From an uncultured Clostridium sp. (lineage in GTDB: Bacteria; Bacillota; Clostridia; Clostridiales; Clostridiaceae): a DNA stretch of 54,839 nt. Each line of letters starts with the position of its first letter. Positions within the stretch are counted from its first letter, which is position 1. Positions 34,915 to 44,038 of the stretch are shown piece by piece. The stretch is from the NCBI RefSeq assembly GCF_934754915.1, contig NZ_CAKVKB010000009.1:1-54839 (forward strand), read 5' to 3'. Under the pieces are notes generated by a model, which ran no database searches, was not told where the DNA came from, and saw nothing but the letters and a program-made list of their open reading frames with translations. The translations under genes and the position numbers were made by a program.

Positions 34915-35856
34915 ATGCAAGACAAAAATTCTAAAAGTCTTTTTGGTATTGATATAAATGAATATACTCAAAATGTACAATTCAATATTTTAGCTACAAA
35001 AATAGATTTCTTGTATTTAAGAGCATCTGGTTCTGGCTCTGGAAGATTTAGAGTTGACAGAAAATTTTTTGATTATGTTAAATCAAGCCATGAATATGGT
35101 ATACCTGTAGGAGCATATCATTTTGGAGTCCCATCTTATGATTTGACTGATGCAGATAGACAATGTGATGATTTTATACAAGTTCTTCAAGAGGGATTTG
35201 GAAATAAAGATTATGGAGATTTATTTCCAGTACTTGATGTTGAAACTCCTATAGATAAATCAATATCAACAAAAACATTAGTCGATTGGATTGACCGCTT
35301 TAGAAAGCGGTTTGAACAAAAAACAAGAAGAAGACTAATGCTTTATACAGGTCTTTTCTTTATTGAAATATATGATAATTTTTATGTGCCAGGAAAAGGT
35401 TATCCTTTAAAGAATATGCTTTTGTGGATTGCTATGTATACTAATTTGCCTATAAATCCATCGGTTCCACCAGATATTGGAGGATGGACTAGGTGGAGAA
35501 TATGGCAGTATAGCGAAAATCAAAAAATTCAAGGTGTTGGGAATCCTGTAGATGCAAATTGGGGGCCAAATAATATTTCATTATTAATGCAGCCAGCATC
35601 TGTAACAGGACTTAAAGCTAAATTGGAAAATGGAAGAATATATGTTTCGTGGAATAAAAATAATGATTCGGACATTTTAGGATATAACATATTCTTAAAT
35701 AAAGAGTGGGTAGGTACAGTAGATGAAAATGATACAAATTATATTATAAGTTCTGAGAAAATAAGCAAAATAACTACAAGGCCTTTAGAAGTATCAATGG
35801 AGGCATTTGATTATGATGGAGAGACATCTAAAATCAGAGCTAAGGTAAATGTGTAA
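34915..35856 (+). CDS. GH25 muramidase with fibronectin-like C-terminal domain
   Basis: 313 residues. Residues 8-215 are a glycoside hydrolase family 25 domain (GIDINEY at the first strand, then the catalytic DVE in PVLDVETP, late WQYSENQKIQGV). It should cleave between MurNAc and GlcNAc. The last 95 residues (PASVTGLKAKLENGRIYVSW) look like a fibronectin type III domain. There is no signal peptide or transmembrane helix, which is odd for a host autolysin and recalls phage endolysins, but no holin or phage genes are near. GGAGGA precedes the ATG. Confidence 0.85.
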   Translation: MQDKNSKSLFGIDINEYTQNVQFNILATKIDFLYLRASGSGSGRFRVDRKFFDYVKSSHEYGIPVGAYHFGVPSYDLTDADRQCDDFIQVLQEGFGNKDYGDLFPVLDVETPIDKSISTKTLVDWIDRFRKRFEQKTRRRLMLYTGLFFIEIYDNFYVPGKGYPLKNMLLWIAMYTNLPINPSVPPDIGGWTRWRIWQYSENQKIQGVGNPVDANWGPNNISLLMQPASVTGLKAKLENGRIYVSWNKNNDSDILGYNIFLNKEWVGTVDENDTNYIISSEKISKITTRPLEVSMEAFDYDGETSKIRAKVNV

Positions 35857-36197
35857 GCAGATAATAAATATTGATATTATTTATTATTATCTATTGTAAT
35901 TTAGCTATCATAAGTACAACAAAATATGATATAATATTAGCGTTGATGACAATTTATATTTATATAAATTGTCATCAATTATGTGTTAAAAAATAATATA
36001 TTTTTATAAGTAAAATATAAGTTTAAGTTATAATATATTTTGATAATATAGTTACTATATTTATATTAAAGATTTATGTCAAAATTGTATTTTATTAATA
36101 CAAAATTAAGATTAAAAATAATTTATTACTGCAATTATTATTTGTTATATTATTTTAAAAAACTTATATTTTATATTTCTTGAAAGGGGATTAATAA
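35857..36197. other. Gap with two hairpins
   Basis: A hairpin at about 35860-35890 (AGATAATA pairing with TATTATCT) may end the GH25 gene. A second, 35943-35978, is a nearly loopless perfect 16-17-bp inverted repeat (TTGATGACAATTTATA) without a T-run. The remaining 200 bases are AT-rich with no visible gene. Confidence 0.5.
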
Positions 36198-37721
36198 GTG
36201 GAAAATGGTAGTGGGAGAAGAAAGTCTTCCAGAAAAAGTGCGTCAAAAAAAAAGAGGAAAATTGCACTCATGACAGCAGGGACACTTGTGATCATTATAT
36301 GTGGTCTTGCAGCATATTTGGTGGCAATGAATAATTCAGTTAAGAAATGGGATGAAAAAATTTATCCTGGTGTCACTGTTCAGAATGTTGATATTGGTGG
36401 AATGACAAAAGATGAAGCCAAAATTAAATTAAAAGAAGCATTTGAAGGTGAAATAGATAATAAGGTTCTTCAAATAGATGTAGAGGGTAAGGAATTTGAA
36501 CTTAAATATTCCCAAATATGTCCGTCATATGATATTGATGCTACAGTAGAAGAAGCATTTGAATATGGAAAGAACAATGGATTTTTTGAGAAATATTTGA
36601 AAATTAAAAGTAAAAAGAAAAATGATGTACATTTAGCTTTTTCTTATGATGAAGAAAAATTAGATGATTTTGAAAAGAAAATTATTGATGAAGTAAATCA
36701 AGAACCTGTAAATGCTTCAATTAATATTTCAGGAGATAAAATTCAGGTAGTACCTGAACAGGATGGTATGGAGATAGACCCTGAGGATTTGGATTTACAA
36801 ATAAAAGAAGCATTAAATGGAGATACTGATTCAGAGGACAAAATAGAGATTTCAGCAGAAGTTACTAAAGCAAAAGTAACATCTGAAGATTTATCGAAAA
36901 TTAAAGATGTTATGGGGTCATTTTCAACAAGTTATGGAACTTCAGCAGCAGGAAGAAGCCATAATATAGAACTTGCAACACAAAAAATTAATGGAACAAT
37001 AGTTATGCCTGGAGAGACATTCAGTTTTAATGATGTTGTAGGACCTAGAACAGAGGAAACTGGATTCCAGGAAGCTGGAACATATGTTGGAAATAAAGTT
37101 GAACCAGGAATTGGCGGTGGAATATGTCAGGTATCAACAACTCTTTATAGAGCGGTTATGAGAGCAAATATAAGATCTACAGAAAGAACAAATCATTCTA
37201 TGGCGGTAGGATATGCGGTACCGGGATTAGATGCAACAGTTTCATATGGTTACCTTGACTACAAATTTACAAATCCATATGATTTTCCAATATATATTCA
37301 GGGATATACAGCAGGAAAAATTGTGACTTATAATATTTATGGTGATTCTAGTGCATTAAATGGAAAAACATATGATATGGTTAACGAAATTCTTGAAACC
37401 CTTCCTGCAGAAACTAAAGTTGTAGAAGATCCAACATTGGATGAAGGAACTGAAGTTAGTGAAGGTGGAGGAATGACTGGCTATAAAGCAAAATCATATC
37501 AAGTAACATACGAAAATGGAGTAGAAGTAAATAGGGAACAAGTTTCTAATGACACATATGCAAAGGTAGATGTAATAATTAAAAAGGGAACTAAAAAGCC
37601 AGAAGCACCAGCACAGCCAGAAACTTCAACAGAAGAGAACAAACCTGTACAGGAAGAACAACAACAGCCAGTACCTGAAACTGATAATTCTAATTTAGAG
37701 GATATTACTATAGGACAATAG
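36198..37721 (+). CDS. VanW/G5 domain membrane-anchored cell-wall protein
   Basis: 507 residues. A Lys/Arg/Ser-rich start, one membrane helix (about 22-45), then a peptidoglycan-binding region common to YkuD-type enzymes (about 55-235), a VanW domain (about 238-370, with GGGICQVSTTLYRAV) and a G5-like domain (about 395-465). The end is rich in Pro, Glu and Gln. The layout puts the protein on the outer face of the membrane within the wall. VanW occurs in some vancomycin-resistance clusters, but this type is a common core protein of clostridia and its activity is unknown. Starts at GTG after AAAGGGG. Confidence 0.87.
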   Translation: MENGSGRRKSSRKSASKKKRKIALMTAGTLVIIICGLAAYLVAMNNSVKKWDEKIYPGVTVQNVDIGGMTKDEAKIKLKEAFEGEIDNKVLQIDVEGKEFELKYSQICPSYDIDATVEEAFEYGKNNGFFEKYLKIKSKKKNDVHLAFSYDEEKLDDFEKKIIDEVNQEPVNASINISGDKIQVVPEQDGMEIDPEDLDLQIKEALNGDTDSEDKIEISAEVTKAKVTSEDLSKIKDVMGSFSTSYGTSAAGRSHNIELATQKINGTIVMPGETFSFNDVVGPRTEETGFQEAGTYVGNKVEPGIGGGICQVSTTLYRAVMRANIRSTERTNHSMAVGYAVPGLDATVSYGYLDYKFTNPYDFPIYIQGYTAGKIVTYNIYGDSSALNGKTYDMVNEILETLPAETKVVEDPTLDEGTEVSEGGGMTGYKAKSYQVTYENGVEVNREQVSNDTYAKVDVIIKKGTKKPEAPAQPETSTEENKPVQEEQQQPVPETDNSNLEDITIGQ

Positions 37722-37839
37722 TGTATAATAAATGTAAAATTAATTATAAATTTAATTTTATTGGTTGTTGAGATGTATGCAGAAATTTAAAACAATGAAA
37801 ATACATTTATATTTTTAGAATAATGAAGAGGGTGAAATT

Positions 37840-38304
37840 TTGAATTTTAATATAGTTTTATATCAACCTGAGATACCACAAAATACAGGAAATATAGCAA
37901 GAACATGTGTACTTACAGATTGTAAACTACATTTAATAAAACCACTAGGATTTGATATAAGTGAAAAACAAGTAAGAAGAGCTGGTTTGGATTATTGGAA
38001 GGATTTAAACTTAGAAGTTCATGAAAGTTATGAAGATTTTTTAGAAAAGTATGGAGATGAAAGAATATTTCTAGCTACTACTCATGAAAGTGGAAATCAT
38101 TATGATGAGATAGAATTTAAAAATGGAGATTTCATAATGTTTGGAAGAGAAACTTGTGGGGTTCCTCAAGAAGTTCATGATAGATTTCAAGGATTAAGAG
38201 TACCGATGATAAAATCAAGTACCAGAAGTTTAAATTTATCAAATACTGTTGCAATAGTAGCTTATGAAGCATTAAGACAAATAGGATTTCCTAATATGAA
38301 ATAA
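37840..38304 (+). CDS. trmL: tRNA (cytidine/uridine-34 2'-O)-methyltransferase
   Basis: 154 residues. SPOUT-class enzyme that methylates the wobble ribose of some leucine tRNAs. The start IVLYQPEIPQNTGNIARTC, the central FGRETCGVP and the C-terminal RSLNLSNTVAIVAYEALRQ form the knotted SAM-binding fold and are typical. Length is normal. It starts at TTG with GAGGGTG upstream and is transcribed alone, with a terminator after it. Confidence 0.93.
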   Translation: MNFNIVLYQPEIPQNTGNIARTCVLTDCKLHLIKPLGFDISEKQVRRAGLDYWKDLNLEVHESYEDFLEKYGDERIFLATTHESGNHYDEIEFKNGDFIMFGRETCGVPQEVHDRFQGLRVPMIKSSTRSLNLSNTVAIVAYEALRQIGFPNMK

Positions 38305-38782
38305 TAAAACAAATATATATTTAAACCACTATAGTTGTTATGAACTATGGTGGTTTTTGCTTTAATTAATATATATTGTTGAAAATTAAATTTTCATTAA
38401 AATCAGTTGATATCTATATTTTACTGAAGAATGTATATTTAGAATAGACAGTATTATATTTACTAATTTATTGATTATATATATTTCAATTGACAATGAA
38501 GGATGAAATCTTGAAAAGATTTCTCTAATTGTTATGGGACTTTATTATAAAAAATATATATCTTAAAAGAGAATAATACAAAAAATTATGTAGTAAATAT
38601 AAAATAAGTAAAGTATAAATGAGTACTTGCTATAATATGACTTAAAAGTTATACTTTATTTAATAGGTAAAATATTTTTTGAATACGTTTAACAAATGAT
38701 AAACAGAGATGAAATTAAAAATATACAATTATATTTATTTGTATAATCCAATATGCAGTAACTATATGAACAGGAGGTAGCT
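38305..38782. other. Gap upstream of rpoN with terminator, dispersed repeat and palindrome
   Basis: Contains the trmL terminator, a copy of the GATGAAATCTT repeat at 38480-38532, and an inverted repeat TAAAGTATAA (38609-38618) / TTATACTTTA (38649-38658) that encloses a TATAAT at about 38630. The last may be the rpoN promoter. No gene is visible. Confidence 0.4.
38323..38358 (+). terminator. Intrinsic terminator after trmL
   Basis: AAACCACTATAGTT pairs with AACTATGGTGGTTT (one G-U) and is followed by TT. Confidence 0.75.
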
Positions 38783-40162
38783 ATGAATCTTGATTATAGT
38801 ATAAAAATGACTCAGCAACAAAAAATGATAATGACTCAAAATATGCAGCAATCAATTAAGCTTTTACAAATGTCTCTTCATGATTTGAGAGAATATATAG
38901 ATAATGAATATTCTGAAAATCCTATTCTAGAAATAAATGAGCAGGATAACTCAGAAGATGAAATTCAAAATAGTGAATTAGAACAATATGATATTGAAAA
39001 GATGGCTCAAGAAATGGATTATGATAGTTATAAAGATAATCCGGAGCAAGCATATTCAAATGAGGAAATTTCACCATTAAATTTTATTGAAAAAAAGAAA
39101 TCCTTGAAAGAATATTTGCATGAACAAATTCTTGAATTGAATGATAATGAATATTTCATAATGATTGCACAATATATTATAGAATCTCTTGATAGCAGAG
39201 GATATCTTGAAATACCTGTAGAAGAATTAGCTGTTGAATTAAATATTTCAAATGATGATGTTGAAAAAGGGTTAAAGATAGTACAGTCATTAGAACCCTA
39301 TGGGATTGGAGCAAGAAATATTAAGGAATGTCTTATTATTCAAAGTATTAATTTAAATATACTTGATGATAATATAAAAGAAATAATAAATGAGCATTTA
39401 GAAGAAGTAGCAGAGAATAAATATGAGGCTATAGGAAAAGCATTAAAAATTTCACCAAGAGAAGCTCAAAGGTATGGAGATTTAATAAAAAAGCTTGAAC
39501 CAAAACCTTCAAGGGGATTTTACACAGGAGAAGAAGTTAATTATATAATTCCTGATGCTGAAATAAGAAATATTGATGGCGAGTTTTTTATTATAATGAA
39601 TGAAAGCGTACTCCCTAAACTTATGATAAATAAAACTTATAGAGATGCTCTTAAAAATGAAAAAAGCAATGAAGTAAATATTTATGTAAAGGAAAAAGTT
39701 AATAAAGCAGTTTTTTTAATAAAGGCTATAGAAGAAAGGAAAAATACTTTATATAAAGTGTTAGAAAGTGTTCTTCATAAACAGATAGAATTCTTTAAAA
39801 GAGGACATGCATATATAAAACCTCTTACACTTAAAGAAGTAGCAGAAGAGTTAGGAGTTCACGATTCAACAATAAGCAGAACAATTAAAGATAAATATAT
39901 ACTAACAAGTTTTGGAACAATAAAAATAAAAGAATTATTTGCTAATGGTATTTCAAGTGGGAATTCTGAAGATTTAACTACAATAAATATAAAGAATAAA
40001 ATAAAAAAAATAATAGAAGAGGAAAATAAAGAAAAGCCGTTATCAGATCAAGGAATAAGTGATATTCTTCATCAGGCTGATATGAAGATATCAAGGAGAA
40101 CTGTTGCTAAGTATAGAGAGGAGCTTGGAATAAAACCATCTTCTATGAGGAAAAGATTATAA
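38783..40162 (+). CDS. rpoN: RNA polymerase sigma-54 factor
   Basis: 459 residues. Region I is the Gln/Met-rich activator-interacting segment (MTQQQKMIMTQNMQQSIKLLQMS); region III holds the core-binding part and a helix-turn-helix (LKEVAEELGVHDSTISRTI); the C-terminal RpoN box that reads the -24 element is SRRTVAKYREELGIKPSSM. Sigma-54 needs AAA+ activators, none of which is in the window. AGGAGGT precedes the ATG. Its position directly before cggR-gapA recurs in clostridia. A hairpin follows, so it is likely separate from cggR. Confidence 0.95.
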   Translation: MNLDYSIKMTQQQKMIMTQNMQQSIKLLQMSLHDLREYIDNEYSENPILEINEQDNSEDEIQNSELEQYDIEKMAQEMDYDSYKDNPEQAYSNEEISPLNFIEKKKSLKEYLHEQILELNDNEYFIMIAQYIIESLDSRGYLEIPVEELAVELNISNDDVEKGLKIVQSLEPYGIGARNIKECLIIQSINLNILDDNIKEIINEHLEEVAENKYEAIGKALKISPREAQRYGDLIKKLEPKPSRGFYTGEEVNYIIPDAEIRNIDGEFFIIMNESVLPKLMINKTYRDALKNEKSNEVNIYVKEKVNKAVFLIKAIEERKNTLYKVLESVLHKQIEFFKRGHAYIKPLTLKEVAEELGVHDSTISRTIKDKYILTSFGTIKIKELFANGISSGNSEDLTTINIKNKIKKIIEEENKEKPLSDQGISDILHQADMKISRRTVAKYREELGIKPSSMRKRL

Positions 40163-40597
40163 TTCAATATACCTGTAGATTAATAATAAATTAATTTACA
40201 GGTATATATAAAATGAATTTTATAAATAATATTATTAGAATCAAGAATCATTGATTATTATATACAATAGTATTTAAAATCAATTTGAATATATTAAAAT
40301 ACAAAATTTAAAATGCAAAAGATATAATTATATTAAAACATATAAGGATCAAAGAAATTTTGTAAAGATTTCATCATTTATTGTTAATTGACTATGAAAT
40401 ATATATTATATTAAAGTAAGAAAGATACTAATATCATTTGTATACTAAAACTTAAATTAGATACATGATTAAAAATTTCAAATAATTAAAAAAATTTCAC
40501 ATAAGGGGTTTAAAATTTTCTAAAGGTGTTCTATAATAATAGATGTGGGACATAATGAAATGCTATGGGACACATAATGACCAAGGGAGTGTTTGAG
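40163..40597. other. Gap between rpoN and cggR
   Basis: Begins with a hairpin (ATATACCTGTA with TACAGGTATAT, 40168-40206), holds a reverse copy of the GATGAAATCTT repeat at 40351-40405 and ends with the cggR promoter-operator. Otherwise AT-rich and without visible genes. Confidence 0.5.
40509..40585 (+). promoter_or_regulatory. cggR promoter and CggR operator
   Basis: A promoter TTTAAA, 17-base spacer, TATAAT (40532-40537) is followed at the transcript start by two TGGGAC half-sites at 40546 and 40566, exactly 20 bases apart. The right site reads TGGGACACATAATGACC, close to the Bacillus CggR operator (GGGAC and ATAATG-CC in the same positions and the same 20-base period). Confidence 0.82.
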
Positions 40598-41641
40598 TTG
40601 CAGGAAATATTAGAATTACAGAAGAAGATAGTTCCTGAGCTTGTAAATACTTTAGAAAGAAGGTATAACGTACTCAGAACAATCTATCACAATGAACCAA
40701 TCGGCAGAAGAAGTCTTGCTGAGAAATTAAATATCAGTGAGAGAACTGTGAGAACAGAAATAGGTTTTCTAAAGGAACAAGAGCTAATAGAAATAAATCC
40801 TGCTGGAATGAAGGTTACTAGTGATGGAAAAGAGCTTATTATTAAATTAGAAGATTTTATTCATGAAATAAAAGGACTTTCAGAAATGGAAGAAAAAATA
40901 AGATCTTTACTTAATTTAAAAAAGGTAATCATTGTTCCAGGAAGTGTTGATGAAAATCCTTTGGTTATGAAGGATTTAGGTAAGGCTTGTGCAAATTATG
41001 TAAAGGATATGATTAAAGATAATTCCATAGTTGCTTTAACTGGTGGAAGTACATTAAAAGAAGTTGTGGAAGCATTTCCTAAAATAACTAATTTATCAAA
41101 TATTCAAGTGGTACCTGCTAGAGGTGGAATGGGTAAAAATGTTGAAACACAAGCAAATACATTGGCTGCATCTCTTGCAAAAAAACTTAATGGTACCTAT
41201 AAAATGCTTCATATATCAGAAAATTTAAGCCTGGATATAATCGATAATCTTCTTAAAGAAGAGGCTGTAAAAGCAGTTATAGATACTATACATAAAGCTG
41301 ATGTGTTAATGTATGGTGTTGGTAATGCTGTCCAAATGGCTAAAAAAAGAGGCGTCCCAGATGAGGAAATTAAAAATCTCATTGATAATGGTGCAGTAGG
41401 AGAAGCCTTTGGGTGTTATTTCAGCAGAGATTCTAAAATTATTTCTGAAACTACATCAATTGGAATTAAGATAAACAATGCGAGAAAAATAAAAACGCAT
41501 ATTGCTGTAGCTGGTGGGAATAATAAGGTTGAATCAATTATTGCAACTGAATATAATGATTGTACAGGTGTATTGGTTACAGATGAAGCTGCAGCCAAAG
41601 GAATACTGGACAAATTACAGAATTTCAGTTATAAGGATTAG
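40598..41641 (+). CDS. cggR: Central glycolytic genes regulator CggR
   Basis: 347 residues. SorC/DeoR-type repressor of the gapA operon that is relieved by fructose-1,6-bisphosphate. N-terminal HTH (GRRSLAEKLNISERTVRTEI) and a C-terminal sugar-phosphate-binding domain (ALTGGSTLKEVVEAF, VPARGGMG). TTG is chosen as start because AAGGGAG lies 8 bases upstream and the resulting MQEILELQKK lines up with the start of Bacillus CggR; two earlier ATGs lie inside the operator and lack a ribosome site. gapA follows after 70 bases. Confidence 0.92.
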   Translation: MQEILELQKKIVPELVNTLERRYNVLRTIYHNEPIGRRSLAEKLNISERTVRTEIGFLKEQELIEINPAGMKVTSDGKELIIKLEDFIHEIKGLSEMEEKIRSLLNLKKVIIVPGSVDENPLVMKDLGKACANYVKDMIKDNSIVALTGGSTLKEVVEAFPKITNLSNIQVVPARGGMGKNVETQANTLAASLAKKLNGTYKMLHISENLSLDIIDNLLKEEAVKAVIDTIHKADVLMYGVGNAVQMAKKRGVPDEEIKNLIDNGAVGEAFGCYFSRDSKIISETTSIGIKINNARKIKTHIAVAGGNNKVESIIATEYNDCTGVLVTDEAAAKGILDKLQNFSYKD

Positions 41642-41711
41642 TTTGTAAAATTTATTTTTATAAAATTTTAAAATAAATAATTATTAAAAGCATTATTAGG
41701 AGGTAATTGAT

Positions 41712-42716
41712 ATGGTAAACGTAGCAATTAATGGTTTTGGAAGAATAGGAAGATTAGCTTTAAGATTAATGATGGAACAACAAGATAAATTCAACGTTGT
41801 TGCAATCAACGACTTAACAGATGCTAAAATGTTAGCACACTTATTCAAATATGATTCATCTCAAGGTAGATTCAATGGTGAAATCGAAGTTAAAGAAGGA
41901 GCTTTCGTAGTAAACGGAAAAGAAATCAAAGTTACTGCAAATGCTAACCCAGCTGAATTACCATGGGGAGAATTAAACGTAGATATCGTATTAGAATGTA
42001 CTGGATTCTTTGCTTCAAAAGAAAAGGCTTCAGCTCATATTCAAGCAGGTGCTAAGAAAGTTGTTATTTCAGCTCCAGCTGGAAACGACCTTCCAACAGT
42101 TGTTTACAATGTAAACCACGACATCTTAAAAGCAGAAGATACAGTAATTTCTGGTGCTTCTTGTACTACAAACTGCTTAGCTCCAATGGCTAAAGCATTA
42201 AACGACAAATTTGGATTACAAAAAGGTTTCATGACTACAATCCATGCTTACACTAACGATCAAAATACTTTAGATGCTCCACACAGAAAAGGTGATTTAA
42301 GAAGAGCTAGAGCTGCTGCTGCTTCAATTATCCCTAACTCAACTGGTGCTGCTAAAGCAATCGGATTAGTTATCCCAGAATTAAAAGGAAAATTAGATGG
42401 TAACGCTCAAAGAGTTCCAGTTATCACTGGTTCATTAACTGAATTAGTTTGTACTTTAGACAAGAAAGTAACAGTAGAAGAAATCAACGCTGCTATGAAA
42501 GCTGCTGCTACTGAATCTTATGGATATACTGAAGATCCAATAGTTTCTTGTGATGTTATCGGAATGAGCTATGGTTCATTATTCGATGCAACTCAAACTA
42601 AGATAATGGAAGTTAACGGAGAACAATTAGTTAAAGTTGCTTCTTGGTACGACAATGAAATGTCATACACTAACCAATTAATCAGAACTTTAGGATACTT
42701 CGCTAACTTAAAGTAA
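41712..42716 (+). CDS. gapA: Glyceraldehyde-3-phosphate dehydrogenase
   Basis: 334 residues. Oxidises glyceraldehyde 3-phosphate with NAD+ to 1,3-bisphosphoglycerate in glycolysis. NAD-binding INGFGRIGRLALR at the start and the catalytic Cys (C151) in SCTTNCLAP; the HAYTNDQ and C-terminal SWYDNEMSY segments are canonical. Codon use is strongly biased (AAC, ATC, TTC, GGT, GCT), unlike most neighbours, showing very high expression. AGGAGGT precedes the ATG. It follows cggR and is followed by a terminator, so its message can be separate from pgk. Confidence 0.97.
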   Translation: MVNVAINGFGRIGRLALRLMMEQQDKFNVVAINDLTDAKMLAHLFKYDSSQGRFNGEIEVKEGAFVVNGKEIKVTANANPAELPWGELNVDIVLECTGFFASKEKASAHIQAGAKKVVISAPAGNDLPTVVYNVNHDILKAEDTVISGASCTTNCLAPMAKALNDKFGLQKGFMTTIHAYTNDQNTLDAPHRKGDLRRARAAAASIIPNSTGAAKAIGLVIPELKGKLDGNAQRVPVITGSLTELVCTLDKKVTVEEINAAMKAAATESYGYTEDPIVSCDVIGMSYGSLFDATQTKIMEVNGEQLVKVASWYDNEMSYTNQLIRTLGYFANLK

Positions 42717-42765
42717 TTTGAACTCAATTAAACATAAAACGCGCAAATTTATGTTAAAGTAAATA

Positions 42766-42808
42766 AGTCTGGTTTTGTAGTATAAGGCTATAAAGCCAGA
42801 CTATTTTA
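42766..42808 (+). terminator. Hairpin terminator between gapA and pgk
   Basis: AGTCTGGTTTTGTAG pairs with CTATAAAGCCAGACT (two G-U pairs), followed by ATTTTAAAATT. It may be partly read through to pgk. Confidence 0.65.
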
Positions 42809-42847
42809 AAATTATCTATAAAAAATATTTTTTTGAGGTGAATTTAA

Positions 42848-44038
42848 ATGAATTTCAATAAGAAAACTATCGAAGATATCGATGTAGCAGGAAAAAAAGT
42901 ATTAGTAAGATGTGACTTTAATGTACCATTAAAAGATGGTGTTATAACTGATGAAAACAGATTAAACGGAGCTCTTCCAACAATTAAATATTTAGTTGAA
43001 AAAGGTGCAAAAGTTATTCTTTGCTCACATATGGGTAAACCAAAGGGAGAACCAAAGCCAGAATTATCATTAGCTCCAGTTGCTAAGAGATTAAGCGAAA
43101 TGCTTGGCAAAGAAGTTAAATTTGCTCCAGATGATAATGTTGTTGGACCAAATGCTAAAGCTGCAGTAGATGCAATGAAAGATGGAGATGTAGTATTATT
43201 AGAAAATACTAGATATAGAAAAGAAGAAACTAAGAATGGTGAAGAATTCTCTAAAGAATTAGCTTCATTAGCAGAAGTATTTGTAAATGATGCTTTTGGT
43301 ACAGCTCATAGAGCTCACTGTTCAACAGTTGGTGTTACTGACTACTTAGATACAGCTGTATGCGGATACTTAATCCAAAAAGAATTAAAATTCTTAGGAG
43401 ATGCTGTTGAAAACCCAGAAAGACCATTTGTTGCTATATTAGGTGGAGCTAAAGTTTCTGATAAGATTGCTGTTATCAACAATTTATTAGACAAAGTTAA
43501 TACTATAATCATTGGTGGTGGAATGGCTTATACATTCTTAAAAGCTCAAGGATATGAAATCGGAACTTCATTAGTTGAAGAAGATAGACTTGACTATGCT
43601 AAAGAAATGGTTGCTAAGGCTGCTGAAAAAGGAGTTAAATTCTTATTACCAGTAGATCACAGAGTTGCAACTGAATTCAAAGATGTACCTGCTACAGTAA
43701 CTGAAGATCAAAATATTCCAGCTGGAAATATGGGATTAGATATCGGACCTAAGACTGAAGCTTTATATGCTGATGCTATCAAAGATGCTAAGACTGTTAT
43801 CTGGAACGGACCTATGGGAGTATTCGAATTCGAAAACTACAATAAGGGTACAATTGCAGTAGCTAAGGCTATGGCAGATGCAGATGCTACAACTATAATT
43901 GGTGGTGGAGATAGTGCTGCTGCTGTTAACACTTTAGGATTTGGAGATAAAATGACTCACATCTCAACTGGTGGTGGAGCATCATTAGAATTCTTAGAAG
44001 GTAAAGTATTACCAGGAATAGCTGCATTAAACGACTAA
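42848..44038 (+). CDS. pgk: Phosphoglycerate kinase
   Basis: 396 residues. Transfers phosphate from 1,3-bisphosphoglycerate to ADP. N-terminal VLVRCDFNVPLKDG, the substrate segment HMGKPKG and the C-terminal nucleotide-binding IIGGGDSAAAV with STGGGASLEFLEG are present. Length is normal for bacteria and there is no fusion to TpiA. GAGGTG precedes the ATG. Codon use is biased as in gapA. Confidence 0.97.
   Translation: MNFNKKTIEDIDVAGKKVLVRCDFNVPLKDGVITDENRLNGALPTIKYLVEKGAKVILCSHMGKPKGEPKPELSLAPVAKRLSEMLGKEVKFAPDDNVVGPNAKAAVDAMKDGDVVLLENTRYRKEETKNGEEFSKELASLAEVFVNDAFGTAHRAHCSTVGVTDYLDTAVCGYLIQKELKFLGDAVENPERPFVAILGGAKVSDKIAVINNLLDKVNTIIIGGGMAYTFLKAQGYEIGTSLVEEDRLDYAKEMVAKAAEKGVKFLLPVDHRVATEFKDVPATVTEDQNIPAGNMGLDIGPKTEALYADAIKDAKTVIWNGPMGVFEFENYNKGTIAVAKAMADADATTIIGGGDSAAAVNTLGFGDKMTHISTGGGASLEFLEGKVLPGIAALND

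Noticed and set aside
34915..35856. Prophage endolysin
   Set aside because: No holin, tail, integrase or other phage gene surrounds it, and base composition matches the neighbours.
36198..37721. VanW protein as evidence of acquired vancomycin resistance
   Set aside because: The long VanW/G5 layout is common in clostridial core genomes, and the needed vanH, vanA-type and vanX genes are absent.
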